DNA of 64,000 nucleotides from Aneurinibacillus tyrosinisolvens. Lineage in GTDB: Bacteria; Bacillota; Bacilli; Aneurinibacillales; Aneurinibacillaceae. The notes below the pieces were generated by a model that was given only the letters and a program-made list of their open reading frames with translations, did not search any database and was not told where the DNA came from. The stretch lies in assembly GCF_001015055.1 (NCBI RefSeq), contig NZ_BBWZ01000010.1, positions 90,814 to 154,813 on the forward strand, written 5' to 3'. Below are positions 52,458 through 61,379 of the stretch, piece by piece (the first letter of the stretch is position 1; every line of letters begins with the position of its first letter). The translations under genes and the position numbers were made by a program.

Positions 52458-53149
52458 AGCAAATGGTGTCCCATCGCCTTTTCCACGCGGGAAAGGTGCT
52501 GCTCAATCATGCGCTTCGCTTTGGCGGCATCCCTGGCCTTAATCGCCAGAAAAATATCATGGTGCTCCTGATAAAGCCGGGTTGCCAGTTCCGCTTTATT
52601 ATACAGCCACAGGTTCCGGGTATCGCGGATCGTATGATTCATTGCCTCTGACATGCTTTCCATCATCTTCTGGAGGAAAGGGTTTTTTGTCGCCTGGGCA
52701 ATGGCCGTATGAAAATGAATATCGTAAATACGGCTCATTTCCTCGTCTGAAGTCGAAGCCGCCATTTTATTTATAATGTCCTCTAACACTTCAATATCAC
52801 TGTCGTCATGGTACTGGGCGGCCAGTTCCGCGCAGCCGGATTCAACGATTTTACGCACCTGCAGCAGGTGTTCTAATTCCTCCCGGTTGCCGGCAATAAG
52901 GGGAGGAATCGTTTTCAGAGCGGCAATGGCATCTTTCTTTATGTATGTCCCTTCCCCCTGTTTTGCCTCAATTAATCCTTTGGCTTTGAGCCGGGTAAGC
53001 GCCTCGCGGATCGTCGATTTGCCGACGCCATACTGCTGGGCCAGCTGATCGATTGTGCTCAGCTTTGTACCGGGTTCAAGCACGCCTTCTTCAATCATTT
53101 TCTCTAATTCTTCCGCTACAACTTCATAGCTCTTTTTCACAAGACTCAT
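52454..53149 (-). CDS. FadR-type GntR regulator, LutR/GlcC-like
   Basis: 231 residues. Winged helix: KMIEEGVLEPGTKLSTIDQL, AQQYGVGKSTIREALTRLKA, GLIEAKQGEGTYI; FCD domain with EHLLQVRKIVESGCAELAAQ, then IYDIHFHTAIAQATKNPFLQ and a final HHDIFLAIKARDAAKAKRMI, holding Asp/His ligand positions. Divergent from the glcD-glcF-like operon with a TCATCAGATGA palindrome between, so it most likely represses that operon in the absence of glycolate or lactate. Confidence 0.9.
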   Translation of the reverse strand: MSLVKKSYEVVAEELEKMIEEGVLEPGTKLSTIDQLAQQYGVGKSTIREALTRLKAKGLIEAKQGEGTYIKKDAIAALKTIPPLIAGNREELEHLLQVRKIVESGCAELAAQYHDDSDIEVLEDIINKMAASTSDEEMSRIYDIHFHTAIAQATKNPFLQKMMESMSEAMNHTIRDTRNLWLYNKAELATRLYQEHHDIFLAIKARDAAKAKRMIEQHLSRVEKAMGHHLL

Positions 53150-53235
53150 AGACTGTCCTCTTTCCCAGTGTGTTGTTTCCTTATCTATACTCTACACAAT
53201 TTTCAGTTTTTATGATAGAGTTAACTATGATAAAT

Positions 53236-53246
53236 TCATCAGATGA
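53236..53246. promoter_or_regulatory. Candidate LutR-type operator
   Basis: TCATCAGATGA, a perfect 5+1+5 palindrome, in the 126-base divergent promoter region. It matches the TCATC-N-GATGA pattern I recall for B. subtilis LutR. It is 30 bases before the glcD-like start. Confidence 0.7.
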
Positions 53247-53275
53247 CCTGCTGAATTTGTAAAGGAGGATGTTTT

Positions 53276-54715
53276 ATGGAAAAGGAAGCAAAAGGCCAGC
53301 TCCGCGGCATCGTAGGAAAGGATTATTTCCTCGATTCGCCGAATGAGCTCTACGTATACTCTTATGATGCAACCCCTTTATACCAGGCGATGCCTGACGC
53401 GGTGGTGATGCCGGGGAGCGTGGAAGAAGTCGCGGCGATTATGAAAGTCGCTACTCAGTACCGCATTCCAATCGTATCCCGTGGCTCCGGCAGCAACTTA
53501 TGCGGGGGTACCGTGCCGGTTGACGGCGGAATTGTGATGGTTACAAACCGCTTGAATCAGTTTAAAGAAATCGATCAGCAGAACTTAACGGCTACGTTCG
53601 GACCGGGTGTCATTACACAGGACGTCCACAAAGCGGTCGAAGCGCTCGGGCTTTTCTATCCGCCGGATCCAGGAAGCATGCGGATTTCCACCATGGGCGG
53701 CAATGTGGCGGAGTGCGCCGGCGGTATGCGCGGATTGAAATACGGCGTAACAAAGGATTACATTATGGGCCTTGAAGCGGTGCTGCCAAGCGGAGAAGTT
53801 CTTCGTGTAGGAGGCAAAAGCGCAAAAGACGTAGCAGGGTATGATATTACGAAGCTGCTGGTTGGTTCGGAGGGGACGTTAGCCGTCGTCACTGAAATTA
53901 CGGCGAAATTGTTACCGCTTCCAACGGCGAAGCAAACGCTCGTGGCTTACTACAATGATCTGACAGATGCAGCGCGGACGGTCCAGCGCGTCATCGCAGC
54001 GAAGATTATCCCGGCCACGATGGAATTTCTTGACCAGGCGACGATGGTCGTAGTCGAAGACTTCGCACGGATTGGCCTTCCTCTTGATATGCAGGCCATG
54101 CTGATTATTGAACAGGATGGAACTGAGCTTCAGGTGGAACACGACATTGCGCGCATTGCGGACCTCTGCCGTGCCGAAGGAGCAACCGAAGTGAGTGTTG
54201 CACAGACGGCGGAAGAAGGGGCGAAGCTGATGGCTGCCCGGCGCGCTGCCCTGTCAGCGCTTGCACGGGTAAAACCGACGACCATTCTCGAGGACGCAAC
54301 CGTTCCGCGGGCAAACCTTGCCGAGATGGTAGAGCAGGTGAATCGAATCGCCAAGCAGTACGATTTGCAGATTTGTACATTTGGGCACGCGGGCGACGGG
54401 AACCTGCACCCGACCTGCCTGACGGATGAACGGGATACGGAAGAAATCCACCGTGTGGAGCAGGCGTTTGAAGACATTTTCCATGCGGCGATTAAGCTCG
54501 GAGGCACGATTACAGGCGAGCATGGAGTCGGGATGGCCAAAGCCGGATACCTGGACCTGAAGGTCGGCCCGGTTGGAATGGACCTGATGAAGCGGGTGAA
54601 AGAAGCGTTTGATCCGCACGGCATTATGAACCCGGGGAAAATCTTTGCGAAGAGTTCAAGAAGAAGAGTGGTGGTGAAAACGCATGCTTGCGAACATGAA
54701 CACAGCCATAACTAA
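53276..54715 (+). CDS. glcD: FAD-linked glycolate/lactate oxidase subunit (GlcD-like)
   Basis: 479 residues behind AAAGGAGGATGTTTT. FAD-binding PCMH domain with PIVSRGSGSNLCGGTVPVDG, PPDPGSMRISTMGGNVAECA and GGMRGLKYGVTKDYIMGLEA. The C-terminal substrate domain has CTFGHAGDGNLHPTCLTD (catalytic His) and GGTITGEHGVGMAKAGYLDL. The enzyme oxidises glycolate or D-lactate and passes electrons to the iron-sulfur subunit encoded next, which overlaps by 32 bases. Confidence 0.92.
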   Translation: MEKEAKGQLRGIVGKDYFLDSPNELYVYSYDATPLYQAMPDAVVMPGSVEEVAAIMKVATQYRIPIVSRGSGSNLCGGTVPVDGGIVMVTNRLNQFKEIDQQNLTATFGPGVITQDVHKAVEALGLFYPPDPGSMRISTMGGNVAECAGGMRGLKYGVTKDYIMGLEAVLPSGEVLRVGGKSAKDVAGYDITKLLVGSEGTLAVVTEITAKLLPLPTAKQTLVAYYNDLTDAARTVQRVIAAKIIPATMEFLDQATMVVVEDFARIGLPLDMQAMLIIEQDGTELQVEHDIARIADLCRAEGATEVSVAQTAEEGAKLMAARRAALSALARVKPTTILEDATVPRANLAEMVEQVNRIAKQYDLQICTFGHAGDGNLHPTCLTDERDTEEIHRVEQAFEDIFHAAIKLGGTITGEHGVGMAKAGYLDLKVGPVGMDLMKRVKEAFDPHGIMNPGKIFAKSSRRRVVVKTHACEHEHSHN

Positions 54716-56033
54716 AGAACAGGAAACAGGGCCGGCGTGTGATGAGATGAATCCATCTCTCCTCTCCAAGTTTAATATGGATGAGATTATGAACTGTATG
54801 CAGTGCGGCTTCTGCCTGCCTGCCTGCCCGACGTACCGCCAGACCGGAAAAGAAGTGGCGAGCCCGCGCGGCCGTATCGCTCTTATGAAGGGGATCGCCG
54901 ACGAGAAGCTCCAGGTAGATAACGAGTTTGAGGACAACATGTACCTCTGCCTTGGCTGCCGTGCGTGTGAAACGGCCTGCCCGGCGGGTGTTCCGTACGG
55001 AAGCCTTGTCGAGACGGCGCGTGAAGTGGTCGAGACAACGAAAAAAGACGAGAAAAGAGCTCCGTTTATCCGCGATATTATTTTCAACAAAGTGTTCCCG
55101 CATCCAAAGCGGATCGAGAAGCTCGGAACCGCCCTGTGGGCCGCCCAGTCGGCAGGCCTGCAGACGGTGGCGCAGAAAACCGGACTCATTAACATTCTGC
55201 CGCGCCCGATGGCGGAAATGCAGAAGGCAGTGCCGAAAATCGCTTCCCCTGCAGAGCGCCGCAAGCGCCAGCTGGTGATGCAGCCGGAAAACAAACCGGC
55301 CGCATTAAAAATTGCCATGTTCAAAGGCTGTATTATGGACGTTATGTTTTACGAAACAAACCAGGCCACCGCGCGCGTACTGGCGAAAGCCGGGTGTGAA
55401 ATCGTCTTCGTAGAGGATGAAGTATGCTGCGGGGCGCTTCACGCACACGCCGGAGAAAAAGACGGTGCCATTGAACTGGCGAAGCGGAACATCATCGCTT
55501 TTGAGAAGGCCGGCGTGGATTTTATCGTGAACAACGCGGGCGGCTGCGGCGCGGCCCTGAAGGAATACCACCACTGGTTCCATGACGATCCGGAATGGAA
55601 AGAGCGGGCGATGGCGTTCGTTGCGAAAACACGCGATGCCAATGAACTGCTTGCCGAGCTTCCAGAAATCGAGTTCAGCAAACCGATGGATATGCGCGTT
55701 ACGTACCAGGATTCGTGCCATTTGGCGCATGGACAGGGCGTGCGCAACCAGCCGCGCCAGCTCATTCGCAGCATCCCGGGCGTAGAATACGTGGAGATGA
55801 TGGACGCGGATAGCTGCTGTGGTTCGGCCGGGATTTATAACATTACGAACTTCGATATGTCGATGCAAATCCTGGACGGCAAGATGGTGAACGTGAAGCA
55901 GACAAAAGCGCACCTCATTGTCACATCGAACCCGGGCTGCCTGCTGCAGATGAGGCAGGGCATTATCCGGGCCGGTATGGAAGGCCAGATGGAAGCAGTC
56001 CACATTATGGACCTGCTTGATCGGGCGCTCTAG
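54684..56033 (+). CDS. glcF: Iron-sulfur subunit of glycolate/lactate oxidase (GlcF-like)
   Basis: 449 residues. Two 4Fe-4S ferredoxin motifs, CMQCGFCLPACPTY and CLGCRACETACPAG, are followed by two CCG domains (VCCGALHAHAG near residue 250 and SCCGSAGIYNI near 375), the layout of GlcF and related heterodisulfide-reductase-type subunits. It accepts electrons from the GlcD-like flavoprotein and delivers them to the quinone pool. A GlcE subunit is absent, as in many Bacilli. Confidence 0.92.
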   Translation: MLANMNTAITKEQETGPACDEMNPSLLSKFNMDEIMNCMQCGFCLPACPTYRQTGKEVASPRGRIALMKGIADEKLQVDNEFEDNMYLCLGCRACETACPAGVPYGSLVETAREVVETTKKDEKRAPFIRDIIFNKVFPHPKRIEKLGTALWAAQSAGLQTVAQKTGLINILPRPMAEMQKAVPKIASPAERRKRQLVMQPENKPAALKIAMFKGCIMDVMFYETNQATARVLAKAGCEIVFVEDEVCCGALHAHAGEKDGAIELAKRNIIAFEKAGVDFIVNNAGGCGAALKEYHHWFHDDPEWKERAMAFVAKTRDANELLAELPEIEFSKPMDMRVTYQDSCHLAHGQGVRNQPRQLIRSIPGVEYVEMMDADSCCGSAGIYNITNFDMSMQILDGKMVNVKQTKAHLIVTSNPGCLLQMRQGIIRAGMEGQMEAVHIMDLLDRAL

Positions 56034-56049
56034 AAAAAAATAATGTTAT

Positions 56050-56083
56050 CCCGCCTGCATTTGCATGTAAGGCGGGTTTTTTA
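56050..56083. terminator. Bidirectional terminator between glcF-like and hydrolase genes
   Basis: CCCGCCT pairs with AGGCGGG around a CATTTGCATG loop, followed by T6. Confidence 0.85.
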
Positions 56084-56866
56084 TTTCCTTTCCAAAAACC
56101 ACCTTACTTTCCGGTTGAAATCCTTGGCGTTTTCTATGTTGGACATATGCCCGGTTCGCGGCAGAATTTCAATCTCCGCGCATGGGATTTTTCTGTACAT
56201 GGATGTTTGCAAGACTGGCGGAGTCACTCTATCGTGGCTTCCTCCAATCAGGAGAACAGGGACTTTAATCTCAGGGAGCAAATCGCGGAAGTCCGCGTAT
56301 GCCCCGGCCTTGGCCGACGGCATGTAGGTCTCACGGCGAATATAAAAAGCCGATCTCAATTGCTTTCGTAAATCCGGATTAAACAGGTTAAACAAGCATT
56401 CATTGATGACCTGTTCGATATATACCTTAGTAGTCATTACGCCCAGCTTCCAATAACATCTCCAGAGGGAGGCTTCAGCGACCGGGCGGGGAATGTACGC
56501 AAAAGTATTGACTAAAATAAGGGACTTCACTCGTTCAGGAGCCATCCTGTACATTTCCTGGGCAACCAGTCCGCCGAGGGAAAGACCGCAGATATGTGCA
56601 TTTTCTATACCGAGCTTATCCATCAGTTCAATGATGTCCCGGGCGAAGGCAGCCAGGGATATATTCTCTATAACCGGTGATTCATCGTGGCCCCGCAGAG
56701 CGGGACAGATGAGGCGGTATCCATTCATGAGTTCATACTGCGGAGCCCATGCGCTTCTTAAACAGCCAAGTCCATGAATAAAAAGGATAGGTTCTCCGCT
56801 TCCAACATCATCGTAAATCCATTGCTTTTCGCCAGCCGCTCTGGCCCAGCTTCCTTCCATGTCCAT
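56081..56866 (-). CDS. Alpha/beta hydrolase
   Basis: 261 residues from ATG 56866 behind AAGGAGCGGAGGCGA (an upstream in-frame start at 56908 lacks a ribosome binding site). The fold is complete: ILFIHGLGCLRSAWAPQYEL (oxyanion), nucleophile Ser in HICGLSLGGLVAQEM, acid in VPVLLIGGSHDRVTP and His in ILPRTGHMSNIE. Resembles 3-oxoadipate enol-lactonase-type and general esterases; substrate unknown. Convergent with the glcDF-like operon. Confidence 0.9.
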   Translation of the reverse strand: MDMEGSWARAAGEKQWIYDDVGSGEPILFIHGLGCLRSAWAPQYELMNGYRLICPALRGHDESPVIENISLAAFARDIIELMDKLGIENAHICGLSLGGLVAQEMYRMAPERVKSLILVNTFAYIPRPVAEASLWRCYWKLGVMTTKVYIEQVINECLFNLFNPDLRKQLRSAFYIRRETYMPSAKAGAYADFRDLLPEIKVPVLLIGGSHDRVTPPVLQTSMYRKIPCAEIEILPRTGHMSNIENAKDFNRKVRWFLERK

Positions 56867-57077
56867 TCGCCTCCGCTCCTTGTACAGCATAAACATAATG
56901 CTTCTCAATTCTATTACTTTCTTCTTCCCGCTTTTTTTACGGAAGAACCAGGTATCCTGCCGCTTTTACAAAATCTTCAACTTTTCGGCAATAGAACAAA
57001 ATCAAAAAGCTAGCTGGTAACGGAGACCGGCCTTTTGATTAAAGCATTTGAAATTGACTTGCCTTTCAATTGTATAT

Positions 57078-57296
57078 CTATTCCTGTGCTCGTACTCTAT
57101 CGCCGGGGTGCAGTTCATAGGTGCCCTGTGGAATAATCACTCTGCTGTTTCCCTGGTAAATCCCTGGCAGCCACCCGTGCTCAGGATGGAGCAGCTTAAC
57201 GGCCTCTCCAATCGTAAGATTGATAAGTTTGTCATCGTCGGCCGCTATTTTAGCGCCGCCGTTAAGAGGGGTGAAAGGGCCTTCAATGTAATTCAT
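57078..57296 (-). CDS. Small GWxxGxYQ-family protein
   Basis: 72 residues from ATG 57296 behind GAAGGGAGTGACATCT. Core KLINLTIGEAVKLLHPEHGW then LPGIYQGNSRVIIPQGTYEL. Clear paralogue of the proteins at 46696 and 47006. Monocistronic. No known function. Confidence 0.65.
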   Translation of the reverse strand: MNYIEGPFTPLNGGAKIAADDDKLINLTIGEAVKLLHPEHGWLPGIYQGNSRVIIPQGTYELHPGDRVRAQE

Positions 57297-57540
57297 AGAT
57301 GTCACTCCCTTCAATATTGCTTGCTTTCTCTTATATAATATTATTACCACTCATATTACAAATTGAACCAGTTTAAGGGAAAATAATCCATTGTCTTTGG
57401 GTAATATTTATATGGAAAGGGACATCCAGCTGCGTGCTCCTTTTTACCGGGGAAATTTTTCTAGAAATCATGACTGAATTGTGAAATGCTTATGAATGAA
57501 AACTCATTCATAAGCAAAGAAGAAGGGGGTACAAAGCAAC

Positions 57541-58134
57541 ATGTCTGATTCTTTTTCAGCTTTTCGCTATATTACCAGAACGATAGTGTTCGCTGCCCTC
57601 GGGGGGTTAATTATCGGAGGCGCTATCGCATACTTGAACCACCTGCCGAGCCCTGCTATATGGTATACACCACTGTTCAGCTCGCTTGCGGCAGCTATCC
57701 TGGGCGCCGCCATCGGCGGAGCCAATTATCGTTCTATCGTTCTGCCAATGAAGGGAATGATGGAACACATCAATCTTTCGGCAGATATGTTAAAAACACT
57801 CGGCGGACGCTCACAGGAAATCGGAAAAATCGTCGATGTCATTACTGGGATCGCCAGCCAGACGAACCTGCTAGCGCTGAACGCCGCTATTGAAGCGGCG
57901 CGGGCCGGAGAGCATGGCAAAGGGTTTGCTGTCGTAGCGGATGAAGTGCGCAAGCTCGCCGAACAGTCAGCGGAATCCGCGTGCATCGCCAAAGAATCCG
58001 CTGTTCGTACAGAAAGCGCTTCCCGCTCGTCACAGGCGCAGATTTCTTCCTTTGCCGCCATTGCATCGTCTGCGGAACAACTAAACGGGATGGCCGAGCA
58101 GTTGCGCGCGATATTAGGCAGGCTGAAAGCGTAA
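57541..58134 (+). CDS. Minimal methyl-accepting chemotaxis-like protein
   Basis: 197 residues behind AAGAAGGGGGTAC. Two N-terminal helices ([39 protein letters not shown]) with a very short loop, no ligand-binding domain and no clear HAMP. The signalling hairpin tip is conserved: [51 protein letters not shown]. The returning helix is much shorter than in normal receptors. Could couple to CheA/CheW but would sense only membrane or internal cues; possibly a shortened receptor gene. Confidence 0.82.
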   Translation: MSDSFSAFRYITRTIVFAALGGLIIGGAIAYLNHLPSPAIWYTPLFSSLAAAILGAAIGGANYRSIVLPMKGMMEHINLSADMLKTLGGRSQEIGKIVDVITGIASQTNLLALNAAIEAARAGEHGKGFAVVADEVRKLAEQSAESACIAKESAVRTESASRSSQAQISSFAAIASSAEQLNGMAEQLRAILGRLKA

Positions 58135-58369
58135 CGAGCGGAGAGGGTGCCTGCCTTTTTCTTATTCCGGCCTAATTGATAATCTCCTTCAGGTATGGCA
58201 GTAGATGGGCTTCTTTCTACGCCTGCCTGGACGAGATTATTTTTATGATGGGACTGGAGGGCGAAAAATGGTAAAATATATTATATTTACTGCTGATGCG
58301 CCATGCAGGAACCTGTTATATTGGTGCAGCAGAATACGAAAAAAGAATACATAGGGAGCTGCTAATACA

Positions 58370-58609
58370 ATGGAGAAACAACACAAAAATGAGAACCAAC
58401 AGGACACCTTTCTTAATACGTGGAGAAAAGAAAAACAGCCTGTTATCGTGTTTACGAAAAACGGGTTTCAGCTAAAAGGATTGATTACGGCTTTTGATAT
58501 GTACGTGGTGGCCCTCGATACATTCGGGAAACAGCAAATCATATACAAGCACGCCATCTCGACGGTCGTCCCCGCCCCTGCCTTCGAGAAAAGCGCGCCA
58601 AAGAAGTAA
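58370..58609 (+). CDS. hfq: Hfq-like RNA chaperone
   Basis: 79 residues behind ATAGGGAGCTGC. Sm1 region [27 protein letters not shown] and Sm2 region [15 protein letters not shown] with the hallmark YKHAI are intact. N-terminal QDTFLN and Lys/Gln surface resemble Hfq; the [10 protein letters not shown] variant and lack of miaA as neighbour suggest a paralogue in addition to the core copy. Monomer length fits a hexameric ring. Followed by a terminator, so transcribed alone. Confidence 0.85.
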   Translation: MEKQHKNENQQDTFLNTWRKEKQPVIVFTKNGFQLKGLITAFDMYVVALDTFGKQQIIYKHAISTVVPAPAFEKSAPKK

Positions 58610-58646
58610 AACGCGGCCATACATACAAATAAGAAACAGGAAGGAA

Positions 58647-58684
58647 AACACAGCACCTGAATGAAGGAGGCTGTGTTTTTATTT
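58647..58684 (+). terminator. Intrinsic terminator of the Hfq-like gene
   Basis: AAACACAGC pairs with GCTGTGTTT around a 15-base loop, then T-rich. Confidence 0.8.
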
Positions 58685-58788
58685 TTCCGCATATTTCAAT
58701 CAAAGGAAAACCTATCTTATTATTGAATGAACATGTGGACCTAGTTAGAATAGACTAGTGAGAGAGAAAAAAGAGAGAAGGGGACATC

Positions 58789-59997
58789 ATGTTTTGTATT
58801 CAATGCGGGCATAAGGTTACTGAGACAGGGAAGTTCTGTGCGAATTGTGGACAGGCTGTACAGCGAAGTACGGGCATGTCTGGCGGACAGAAGGAGGCAG
58901 CCGCAGCCACTACTGTAGGAAGGGGGGCTGTACAACCTAAGAAGCAGAAAAACAGCACCACGCTTAAAATGTGGATCGCTCCGCTTCTTGCTGCTGTCGT
59001 TGTATGCCTGGGGCTTGTCGGTGATTATACATACCAGCGCTATGTAAACAAGAAGGCAGAAGAGTTACGAATAGCAGGAGAGAGCCTTGCGCTTGAAGGC
59101 AACATTGCAGCAGGCAAAGAAAAAATGGCGGATGCTCTCCGGAAAAGGCCAAACAGCCCGGTACTGCAAACGGATATGGAAGTTCTAAGCGACGCTGCTG
59201 CGATTGATGAAGCGATAAAAGAAGCGCACGAATTCTCGGCGAAAAATAAACCTGCAGAGGCGCTGCAAAAAATCGAACAGGCAAAGAAGGACTTAAACAA
59301 CCGCAAAGGGAGCCTGTATACGATGCTAAGCAAGCAGGTCCAGAAGGAAGAAGCTGTAGCTACGATTGCCCAGATAAAAAGTGAAATGCCAGCGAAAAAA
59401 ACAATCGATGAACTCGTCCCTTTGCTGACGAAGCTGGATAATTTTAACGAGGAAGAAGCAAAAAAAGCAAAGCTTTCGATTCAAGGAAAAATATCGGGTA
59501 TTGCCTACAATAACGCATCGAAAGCATTGAGGGAGAAAGATTTCACGCTGGCTGCGAATGTGGTCGATGAAGCTTTAAAATACGACAGCCGGAATAAAAA
59601 GCTCGTTTCATTTAAAGAAACAATTAATCAGAATAAAGCAAGCTTTGAAAGGGCGGAGCAGAAAAGAATGGAAGCTGCCATGGAGGCTGCGGCAGCGGAA
59701 GAGATGAAAAACCGTACACAGGCAGTTGAACTCGTTTCCGTAAATTCAGGTATAGATATGAACGGAGATTTTACTGTAACAGGGGAGGTGCGTAACGTAG
59801 CGACCCGTCCGATTGCTTCTATCCGGTTATATTACGATATTTTAGATTCAGCGGGACAAACCGTATCGACTGGATCAACGTACGTATATCCCATTTTATT
59901 GGATGTTGGCAGTACGGGGAATTTTGAAGACACCCAATACAATACGGGTGATATGGCAAGTGTCCACATTACACGGGTCGAGTGGAATTTGAATTAG
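58789..59997 (+). CDS. Zinc-ribbon membrane protein with FxLYD-like domain
   Basis: 402 residues behind GAGAAGGGGACATC. Residues 1-25 form a zinc ribbon (MFCIQCGHKVTETGKFCANC). One transmembrane helix follows (IAPLLAAVVVCLGLVGDYTY, about 65-85), then a long helical, Lys/Ala/Glu-rich repeat region with TPR-like or coiled-coil character (100-310). The C-terminal domain (VSVNSGIDMNGDFTVTGEVR to VHITRVEWNLN) is FxLYD/DUF3426-like with RLYYDILDSAG. The ribbon would be cytoplasmic and the rest outside. Thirteen bases before the protease gene, so one operon. Confidence 0.75.
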   Translation: MFCIQCGHKVTETGKFCANCGQAVQRSTGMSGGQKEAAAATTVGRGAVQPKKQKNSTTLKMWIAPLLAAVVVCLGLVGDYTYQRYVNKKAEELRIAGESLALEGNIAAGKEKMADALRKRPNSPVLQTDMEVLSDAAAIDEAIKEAHEFSAKNKPAEALQKIEQAKKDLNNRKGSLYTMLSKQVQKEEAVATIAQIKSEMPAKKTIDELVPLLTKLDNFNEEEAKKAKLSIQGKISGIAYNNASKALREKDFTLAANVVDEALKYDSRNKKLVSFKETINQNKASFERAEQKRMEAAMEAAAAEEMKNRTQAVELVSVNSGIDMNGDFTVTGEVRNVATRPIASIRLYYDILDSAGQTVSTGSTYVYPILLDVGSTGNFEDTQYNTGDMASVHITRVEWNLN

Positions 59998-60010
59998 AGG
60001 TGGAGAAGGT

Positions 60011-61168
60011 ATGTCAGCAGGAAAAAATAAAATCATTTCACTGGGTCTTACGGCTGCCATTCTGGCCGGCGGCGGGTTCCTCATCTATCATGTTGATAAA
60101 ACGATAAAGCAATCCGCGGTTTTCGCGGAGTCAAAGCTTGGCTCGCTTCCGAAACAAACGCAGACGAAGGACAAACCTGAATTCAAGCAAATTATCCGTG
60201 ATACACAGAAAAAGGTTGTCCTTATTGAAGTTGAAAACGAAGAAGGATCCGGGATCGGTTCCGGTTTTCTATATAATGATAAAGGGGATATCATTACGAA
60301 TGCCCATGTAGTGAAAGGCGCAACAAAGATTAAGGTGAAAACTTCAGACACGAGCGTATATGCAGGAAAAGTCATAGGGATGAGTACCGAGAACGATGTA
60401 GCTGTCGTCCGGGTAGCGGCGCTGGCCGGTAAAGAACCTTTAAAAATCAATGCGGACAAAAAAGCAGAAATCGGCGACCAGGTCATCGCTTTTGGAAATC
60501 CGCATGGATTGGAAAATACGGTAACGAACGGAATCATTAGCGGCGTCAACCGTGACTTTACGATAGAGGAAACGAAATACCGTGGCGTCTACCAGATTTC
60601 TGCCCCCATTGCGCCCGGAAACAGCGGGGGTCCGCTTGTTCTGCAGTCCAGTGGAGAGGCGATCGGCATTAACTCAGCCGGGGGAAGCGACGGAAACATA
60701 GGCTTTAGTATCCCGCTGTCTCAAGTGATGACGATGGTCGAAGGATGGAGCAAGCATCCCGATGAACAATTGGCAGCGGAATCGGTTTCAGGTGGAGACG
60801 GCCAGTTGACGGAACAGTATACGAAGGCAAGCTTCGAGGATGAGTCAACGTACCTTGTGCAAAACTTTTATGACAGTTTAAATACAGGGGATTATGTAGG
60901 AGCCTATGCCCTGCTGGGAAGCAGTATGAAGAATAATCTATCCTATGAGAAGTTTCGTTCCGGCTATTTAAATACGGTCCATGTAGAGGTACAAGGAATC
61001 ACGGTTTCTTCTTCGACGCCTTCTACTGCCGAGGTAGTCGCGGTGATTGAAGCGCAGGAGTCCGACAGCGGGGATCAGCATCTTGCTATGTATAAGGTTA
61101 CCTATACAATCGGCCTTGAAAATAACAGCCTGCGAATTCTAAAAGGAAAAGGGGAAACGGTTCAGTAA
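60011..61168 (+). CDS. Membrane-anchored HtrA/DegP-like serine protease without PDZ
   Basis: 385 residues behind GAGGTGGAGAAGGT. N-terminal signal anchor (IISLGLTAAILAGGGFLIYH). Trypsin-like domain with catalytic His99 (ITNAHVV), Asp129 (ENDVAVV) and Ser205 (APGNSGGP). No PDZ domain; instead a C-terminal 110-residue domain (YLVQNFYDSLNTGDYVGAYA, LLGSSMKNNLSYEKFRSGYL) of the NTF2/SnoaL-like type used by several Gram-positive envelope proteins. Extracytoplasmic. Operon with the zinc-ribbon protein suggests they form one envelope quality-control or signalling unit. Confidence 0.85.
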   Translation: MSAGKNKIISLGLTAAILAGGGFLIYHVDKTIKQSAVFAESKLGSLPKQTQTKDKPEFKQIIRDTQKKVVLIEVENEEGSGIGSGFLYNDKGDIITNAHVVKGATKIKVKTSDTSVYAGKVIGMSTENDVAVVRVAALAGKEPLKINADKKAEIGDQVIAFGNPHGLENTVTNGIISGVNRDFTIEETKYRGVYQISAPIAPGNSGGPLVLQSSGEAIGINSAGGSDGNIGFSIPLSQVMTMVEGWSKHPDEQLAAESVSGGDGQLTEQYTKASFEDESTYLVQNFYDSLNTGDYVGAYALLGSSMKNNLSYEKFRSGYLNTVHVEVQGITVSSSTPSTAEVVAVIEAQESDSGDQHLAMYKVTYTIGLENNSLRILKGKGETVQ

Positions 61169-61231
61169 CCGGCTTCCCCGGTAAAATAAGAGAGGTATCT
61201 GCATAGTTATTTCCATAGTTACGCCGTATAG

Positions 61232-61281
61232 AGAAACGATTCCCTTTCTTTTAGAAAAGAAGAGTGGAGTCGTTTTTTTCT
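61232..61281 (+). terminator. Intrinsic terminator
   Basis: GAAACGATTCC pairs with GGAGTCGTTT (one mismatch), with a second inner stem, followed by T7. Confidence 0.75.
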
Positions 61282-61379
61282 TTTGCTTTTTTCTGCCGGA
61301 GGGAGGCAAACTTTTAAAATAGGGTAAAAAAAGATATGATAGGTGTAGAAAAAAATGTGTCGGGATAGGATGGATCGCC

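Noticed and set aside
55305..56003. Antisense frame of 232 codons opposite the glcF-like gene
   Set aside because: Mirror of a well-supported iron-sulfur protein gene, without start signals or motifs.
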